Source of the DNA: an uncultured Spirochaetales bacterium
GTDB taxonomy: Bacteria > Spirochaetota > Spirochaetia > Sphaerochaetales > Sphaerochaetaceae
NCBI GenBank assembly: GCA_934276485.1
Contig: CAKQTE010000063.1
Location: 1-35,217, forward strand
Direction of reading: 5' to 3'
Length of the DNA: 35,217 nucleotides
Below are positions 30,961 to 35,217 of the stretch, piece by piece. The position numbers were made by a program, and so were the translations under genes. Under the pieces are notes generated by a model. It worked only from the letters and a program-made list of their open reading frames with translations, had not been told where the DNA came from and searched no databases. The first letter of the stretch is position 1, and every line of letters begins with the position of its first letter.

Positions 30961-32006
30961 TTTATCTATTGATAGGACCAGAGGAAGGAGAGAAACTCGA
31001 TTGGCTGGAAGAAGAGAAAAGAAGACTCTATCAACTATATCCAGACATGGAGTGCACAACATACTTTGGCGGAGATGAAGATGGAACAAAGCTATCTCAA
31101 ACGCTATCTCAAAGTTCTCTTTTTGCATCCTTTCGTCTCGTAATATTCAAGCATTATGAGAATGTCAAAAAGACAGATGCCGTTGCACGTGTAATGGCAG
31201 ATTTTGCTTCCGACAATCAAGATGATGCAGAATTGATAGTGCTTTCTTCCGAAACATCCACATCCTCTTTTCCAAAAGAAGTTGTTGATAAGGCAAAGAA
31301 CTCCACATTGAAATTCTGGGAGATGGATGAAAACAAGAAGAGAATGTGGATTCGAAACAATGCCAAAAAGGAAGGTTTTTCGATCACAAACGATGCTATA
31401 GAAGAGATTCTATATAGCGTTGACAACAACACAGCCGAGATGAAGAACCTACTTTCGTCTTTGATCCTCTTTTTGCGCTTAAATGATAAATCAGCATCCT
31501 CAATTACCCTCGATAGCATTGAGACATATATCTCAAGAACAAGAGGCGAAAATGGATTTACACTCTTCAAGGCAATTGCAGAAAGAAATCTAGAACAATC
31601 TTTGTTGATTGCATCATCCATTCTCTTGAATGATACAAGAGAGGCTATTCCTGCGTTCACAACAGTTGCAAACCAATTCAGACTCTTGGAATCATGCTTG
31701 GAGATGCAAGCAAAAAGAATCCCAGAGCGTGAGATTTTCAAGAATGCAACATACGTTTCTACATCATCATACTCGAGAAACATTCCTGGAGTATTCTTCA
31801 AATATCAAGATACATTTAGGTGTGGAATGAGAAACTACACTCTAGAGGATGTAAGGAACATCATTCTATATATGGGCGAAATGGATAGCGAGATCAAGAG
31901 CGCATCTACTGAGATGATGAAGCTCATGTTTGAAACCGTTATCTATGACATCATTGCAAACAAGGGCAAAAAGCTCGATATCACACTTGAACCAACAGTA
32001 CTTTAG
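30957..32006 (+). CDS. holA: DNA polymerase III subunit delta
   Basis: A 349-residue clamp-loader subunit that opens the beta clamp. It starts MIYLLIGPEEGEKLDWLEEE, the delta form of the AAA+ P-loop region without a functional Walker A. SLFASFRLVIFKHYENVKKT is the segment that contacts the clamp, DNNTAEMKNLLSSLILFL follows, and the C-terminal helical collar carries FKAIAERNLEQSLLIASSIL. The TTG start at 30957 overlaps the upstream stop and has a strong GGAGG eight bases upstream. It is the last gene of the hprK operon. Its stop overlaps the uvrC stop by four bases, and no terminator hairpin is visible between them. Confidence 0.87.
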   Translation: MIYLLIGPEEGEKLDWLEEEKRRLYQLYPDMECTTYFGGDEDGTKLSQTLSQSSLFASFRLVIFKHYENVKKTDAVARVMADFASDNQDDAELIVLSSETSTSSFPKEVVDKAKNSTLKFWEMDENKKRMWIRNNAKKEGFSITNDAIEEILYSVDNNTAEMKNLLSSLILFLRLNDKSASSITLDSIETYISRTRGENGFTLFKAIAERNLEQSLLIASSILLNDTREAIPAFTTVANQFRLLESCLEMQAKRIPEREIFKNATYVSTSSYSRNIPGVFFKYQDTFRCGMRNYTLEDVRNIILYMGEMDSEIKSASTEMMKLMFETVIYDIIANKGKKLDITLEPTVL

Positions 32007-33775
32007 AAGTTCAGCTTTCTAAGGATTCTTTCAGCTACAGGAAGTGGGATACTTGCCCCCTTTGCAAGCTCTTCTGCACTCAGTGCCAGGATATTCTCGA
32101 CACTAGCATACTTTTGCATAATGCGTTTTGATCTGACTTTTCCCACACCCTCGATTGATTCAAGAAGTGAGAAAGAGGCTTCCTTGCTTCTCATTCTTTG
32201 GTTGAAGGAAGTTGCAAATCTATGGCATTCATCTCTTACTGCGATCAGCACTCTCAATCCGGGATTAGAGTGATCTAGAGCAAGCACATAGTGGTCTGGG
32301 AAGACTATCTCTTCATGTTCTTCCGCAAGTCCCACAACCGGGATATCCAAATCAAGAGCACTTAAGGACTCGATAGCAGCACCTACTTGTCCAATACCAC
32401 CATCGACCATAATCAGATCTGGCATAGGACTACCCTCTTTTTGAAGTCTTGCATATCGCCTATAGACAGCTTCACGCATTGACTGGAAGTCATCGATTCT
32501 TCCATCGAGGGTCTTCATTGAAAAATGCCTATATTCCTTATTCGATGAATTTCCATCCCTGAAAACTATCAAGGATGCAACTGTATATTTACCAGCAAGC
32601 TGTGCAATATCGAATCCCTCGATATGACGAGGAAGATTCTCGAGTCCACAGATATTCTGAAGCTCAGTCAAAGCAGGAGTGTTATCGATCTCCTTCAATC
32701 TCTTCTCGACATCTCGTGTTGCATTCTCTCCTGCCATCCTAAGAATTCTGAAATGTTTACCTTCCTTAGGAACAGATACGAATATAGGAGAATTCAACTC
32801 CTTTGAAAAATACTCAGAAAGAAGAGTTGTATCGATATCATGGGATACAAACAGCTCTCCAGGAAGAGTATCTCCATCGCTATAATATTGGATCAAGAAC
32901 GAAAGAAGTGTCTCAGTCTCATCACCCAAGCACTCTGCTCTATACAGCGCTTTACCAATTAGACGCCCAGAACGGAATTGCATCAAGGATATTGTACATA
33001 GATATGCACGCATTTCGATTGCAGCATAGTCTCTGGAATCGGTGCTAGAAACGTCTTCAACAAGCTGATTTTCCTGCATCTCTACCAAGGATTGCATCAA
33101 ATCTCGCTTTTGAGCCGCTGTCTCGAAATCCAATTCTTTACTAGCATCCATCATTTCTTTCTCTATCTTCTTGATAATCGACGAATCATCACCAGAAAGA
33201 AACTTCTCTACTTGATTGACATATTCTTGGTAGTCCTTTGGCGAGATCGCTCCAATACAAGGACCAGAGCACCTATGTATATGGTAGTACAAACAAGGAG
33301 TATCACGTTTTTTTAATTGTCCTGAGCATAAGCGCAAAGGAAAAGTCTGTTCTACAAGATTCAAGTATGCATTCAGCCTCTTCTCTGCAGGATATGGCCC
33401 ATAGTACTTGGATCCATCCTTTATAATACGCCTTGTCTTGAATACTCTCGGATAATCTTCATTTGTAATTCTTATTACAGGATAGCTTTTACCATCCTTA
33501 AGAAGGATGTTGTAATGAGGATTATATTGCTTGATCAGATTGTTCTCCAAGACCAATGCTTCATACTCATTACCTGTGATGATGTAATCTATCTTATATA
33601 TCTTCTCAACAAGAGCAGCTGTCTTTGCATTTCTATTAGGAAGGAAATAAGAAGTAACCCTACGTTTCAGATGTTTGGCTTTGCCAACATATATAACGGT
33701 TCCTTCTTTATCTTTCATCAAATAACATCCAGGATTATCTGGAAGTGCCTTTGCTTGTTCTCTTGCTGATTCCAT
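32003..33775 (-). CDS. uvrC: Excinuclease ABC subunit C
   Basis: A 590-residue nucleotide-excision repair nuclease. The GIY-YIG domain is at residues 11-90 (NPGCYLMKDKEGTVIYVGKA), making the 3' incision. The Cys motif PCLYYHIHRCSGPC matches the iron-sulfur site. A UvrB-binding coiled coil lies around 200-235 (IIKKIEKEMMDASKELDFET). The RNase H-like domain has EGFDIAQLAGKYTVASLIVF and LIMVDGGIGQ for the 5' incision, and the tandem helix-hairpin-helix at the end is IEGVGKVRSKRIMQKYASVE. All expected parts are present. No SD; a -10 lies six bases before the ATG. Confidence 0.96.
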   Translation of the reverse strand: MESAREQAKALPDNPGCYLMKDKEGTVIYVGKAKHLKRRVTSYFLPNRNAKTAALVEKIYKIDYIITGNEYEALVLENNLIKQYNPHYNILLKDGKSYPVIRITNEDYPRVFKTRRIIKDGSKYYGPYPAEKRLNAYLNLVEQTFPLRLCSGQLKKRDTPCLYYHIHRCSGPCIGAISPKDYQEYVNQVEKFLSGDDSSIIKKIEKEMMDASKELDFETAAQKRDLMQSLVEMQENQLVEDVSSTDSRDYAAIEMRAYLCTISLMQFRSGRLIGKALYRAECLGDETETLLSFLIQYYSDGDTLPGELFVSHDIDTTLLSEYFSKELNSPIFVSVPKEGKHFRILRMAGENATRDVEKRLKEIDNTPALTELQNICGLENLPRHIEGFDIAQLAGKYTVASLIVFRDGNSSNKEYRHFSMKTLDGRIDDFQSMREAVYRRYARLQKEGSPMPDLIMVDGGIGQVGAAIESLSALDLDIPVVGLAEEHEEIVFPDHYVLALDHSNPGLRVLIAVRDECHRFATSFNQRMRSKEASFSLLESIEGVGKVRSKRIMQKYASVENILALSAEELAKGASIPLPVAERILRKLNF

Positions 33776-33781
33776 GTATAA

Positions 33782-33790
33782 AAAATACCA
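33782..33790 (-). promoter_or_regulatory. Extended -10 promoter of uvrC, apparently leaderless
   Basis: On the minus strand TGG followed by TATTTT (33787-33782), with six bases TTATAC before the ATG at 33775. No SD. It is back-to-back with the promoter of the next gene within 75 bases. Confidence 0.5.
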
Positions 33791-33815
33791 TCAAAGAGCA
33801 AAATAATCCATTTGA

Positions 33816-33844
33816 TGGACTCAAATCGCCAATACTCATAGAAT
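33816..33844 (+). promoter_or_regulatory. Promoter of the radical-SAM gene, apparently leaderless
   Basis: TGGACT (33816-33821, four of six matches to the -35 consensus), a 17-base spacer and TAGAAT (33839-33844), then six bases GAATAC before the ATG at 33851. There is no SD. Confidence 0.55.
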
Positions 33845-33850
33845 GAATAC

Positions 33851-35083
33851 ATGAGCGCTTTTGATGATATTTATGATAGATTGCCAATAGAGACAAAAAA
33901 GAATCTTGATTCTCTTTTTTCATCCATTCACTTCTCTACACAAGAGAAACTAGAGATAGTTAAGGAAGAAGCAGACCTTAGACAATGGAAAGAGGAATCT
34001 TTTATATCAAGAGTCAATCTGGATAAGATCAACAACAAGCCTGATGGCAGAGCTCATGAGCGATACATGAAAGCATTAAGAGAGCATATGCACAGACTGC
34101 GCTCTAGTGAGACAGACTACTTTAATTTCATGCCAGAGCGAAAGCCTCATCCCAAGACGAAAGCTGTTGTTGAAGATAGTGCAATCCTATTAGGAAAATG
34201 CCCATGCCCTGTTGATGGAGAAAAGACCCGTTGTTGTAAGCTACGCACACTGGACGCTGTACAGCAATGTTCATTTGGATGCGCATATTGCTCAGTGCAA
34301 GCATTCTATAATGAAAATCAAATCCGTGTTGTAGATAATCTCAAGGCAAGACTAAGCTCAATGCATATCGATGACGATGTATGGCACATTGGCACAGGAC
34401 AAGCCTCAGATTCTCTTCTTTGGGGAGATGATTTTGGAACACTAACTGCACTATCGGATTTTGCAAATGATCATCCTGAGATAATCATAGAGCTAAAAAG
34501 CAAAGCCAAGCGCGATGTCTTTGACAGAAAGTATCCACGAAACATGATCTTCTCATGGTCTTTGAATGCACCTACCATCATAGAAAAAGAAGAGCATCTA
34601 ACTGCAACACTAATCGAAAGATTGGAGTGTGCGGAGAAAGCTCGTGATAATGGAAACCTTGTAGGATTCCATATCCATCCAATGTTCTATTTCAAAGGAT
34701 GGCAAGATGAATATGCATACATTGCCAACGAGATTGAAAAGCGTTTCTCTCCAGATGATATCTGCATGATCTCAATGGGAACCTTAACGTTCACAAAAGC
34801 AGTCTTAAAGCGATTAAGAGAGCTAGGAGAAGAATCAAAAGTACTACAGATGGAGCTTACACCAGCTGCAGGAAAGTTCTCATATCCACTAGATGTAAAG
34901 AAGAAAATGTTCTCACATGTTGCATCTTCTTTCTTCAAAGACTTTAGAGATAACATCTTCTTCTATCTATGTATGGAAGACCCTACCCTATGGCTTCCTG
35001 TTCTCAATAGAGAGTACTCATGCGATAAAGACTTCGAACTTGATATGAAGCGTTCATACTTTGAAAAAGTAAACAGAAAATAA
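33851..35083 (+). CDS. Radical-SAM protein of the spore photoproduct lyase family
   Basis: A 410-residue protein. CSFGCAYCSVQAFY gives the CX3CX2C motif for the [4Fe-4S] cluster that cleaves S-adenosylmethionine. An upstream Cys-rich stretch (KCPCPVDGEKTRCCKLRTLD) precedes it. IIELKSKAKRDVFDRKYPRN and MIFSWSLNAPTIIEKEEHLT are typical of SplB-like proteins. Spirochaetes do not sporulate, so it may repair DNA lesions in vegetative cells or have another radical function. Its place back-to-back with uvrC suggests a DNA-repair link, but this is inference. It is transcribed alone. Confidence 0.82.
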   Translation: MSAFDDIYDRLPIETKKNLDSLFSSIHFSTQEKLEIVKEEADLRQWKEESFISRVNLDKINNKPDGRAHERYMKALREHMHRLRSSETDYFNFMPERKPHPKTKAVVEDSAILLGKCPCPVDGEKTRCCKLRTLDAVQQCSFGCAYCSVQAFYNENQIRVVDNLKARLSSMHIDDDVWHIGTGQASDSLLWGDDFGTLTALSDFANDHPEIIIELKSKAKRDVFDRKYPRNMIFSWSLNAPTIIEKEEHLTATLIERLECAEKARDNGNLVGFHIHPMFYFKGWQDEYAYIANEIEKRFSPDDICMISMGTLTFTKAVLKRLRELGEESKVLQMELTPAAGKFSYPLDVKKKMFSHVASSFFKDFRDNIFFYLCMEDPTLWLPVLNREYSCDKDFELDMKRSYFEKVNRK

Positions 35084-35167
35084 TTTTTAACACAACGAAT
35101 GAAAAATTTATGTGCTAAATCAAGTTGAAAAACAACAAGAATCATTATAACAACCATAAAGAGCCTA

Positions 35168-35204
35168 AAAACCTGCTGTATTGAATGAAAATATGGCAGG
35201 TTTT
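35168..35204. terminator. Long hairpin terminator near the window end
   Basis: AAAACCTGCTGTAT (35168-35181) pairs with ATATGGCAGGTTTT (35191-35204), a 14-bp stem with two G-U pairs and a 9-base loop, followed by CTATTTT. It lies 85 bases after the radical-SAM gene. It can act in both directions, so a converging gene may lie beyond the edge. I see no gene in 35084-35167. Confidence 0.7.
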
Positions 35205-35217
35205 CTATTTTCATAAA

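Noticed and set aside
31217..31801. 194-codon minus-strand ORF
   Set aside because: Antisense to holA, no motif, no ribosome site.
1..35217. CRISPR array, rRNA or complete insertion sequence
   Set aside because: No regularly spaced repeats, no rRNA segments, and apart from the cut gene at 1-75 no transposase with terminal repeats was seen.

Overview
The window (about 38% G+C by eye, not counted) looks like the chromosome of a host-associated spirochaete, most likely in or near the Sphaerochaetaceae. The reasons are a binding protein whose signal peptide ends in FAGGANE, an HprK/HPr pair without a visible PTS enzyme I gene, a diderm LptA/B/C set next to rpoN, and a YmdB-like protein with an unusual metal site. 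The taxonomic call is inference from gene content and protein style.

Layout. 1-75 is the start of a minus-strand gene that runs off the window, probably a transposase. 281-4536 is a tight plus-strand operon: aroA, a threonine aldolase, an EFR1-type flavodoxin/ferredoxin and a PatB/MalY-type lyase. It ends at a hairpin shared with the converging addB-addA operon (4560-10546, minus). 10582-11787 holds a frameshifted Rpn-family nuclease gene followed by a stand-alone near-copy of its C-terminal segment, which carries the same Shine-Dalgarno (SD) site. Next come an overlapping CPBP protease and membrane-anchored DRGH nuclease (11896-13795) and an exported helical-repeat protein (13834-14742).

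14785-23984 is a glycan-use locus. On the minus strand are two ABC permeases, a binding protein, a sulfatase and an (alpha/alpha)-barrel enzyme. The divergent gene encodes a membrane-spanning AraC-type regulator. Neither the sulfatase nor the barrel enzyme has a visible signal peptide, so imported sulfated oligosaccharides are probably broken down in the cytoplasm. A tRNA-Leu(CAG) gene abuts the regulator gene tail to tail.

24159-32006 is a housekeeping and regulatory run on the plus strand: a ymdB-like gene, rseC-like gene, lptC, lptA, lptB, rpoN, hpf, hprK, ptsH, a lexA-like gene and holA. It links lipopolysaccharide transport, sigma-54, ribosome hibernation, HPr phosphorylation and the clamp loader. 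uvrC (minus) converges on holA, and a radical-SAM gene of the spore photoproduct lyase type diverges from uvrC.

Three observations deserve attention. (1) The Rpn locus has an intragenic start plus a separate copy of that small C-terminal cistron, with mostly silent differences, as expected for a toxin with an intragenic antitoxin. (2) At least eight transcription-unit-leading genes have a -10-like box only 5-8 nt before the start codon and no SD, so they may be leaderless. (3) The LexA-like protein lacks the Ala-Gly cleavage site and probably the catalytic lysine. No CRISPR array, rRNA or complete insertion sequence was seen, and no gene-free stretch exceeds 300 bases.
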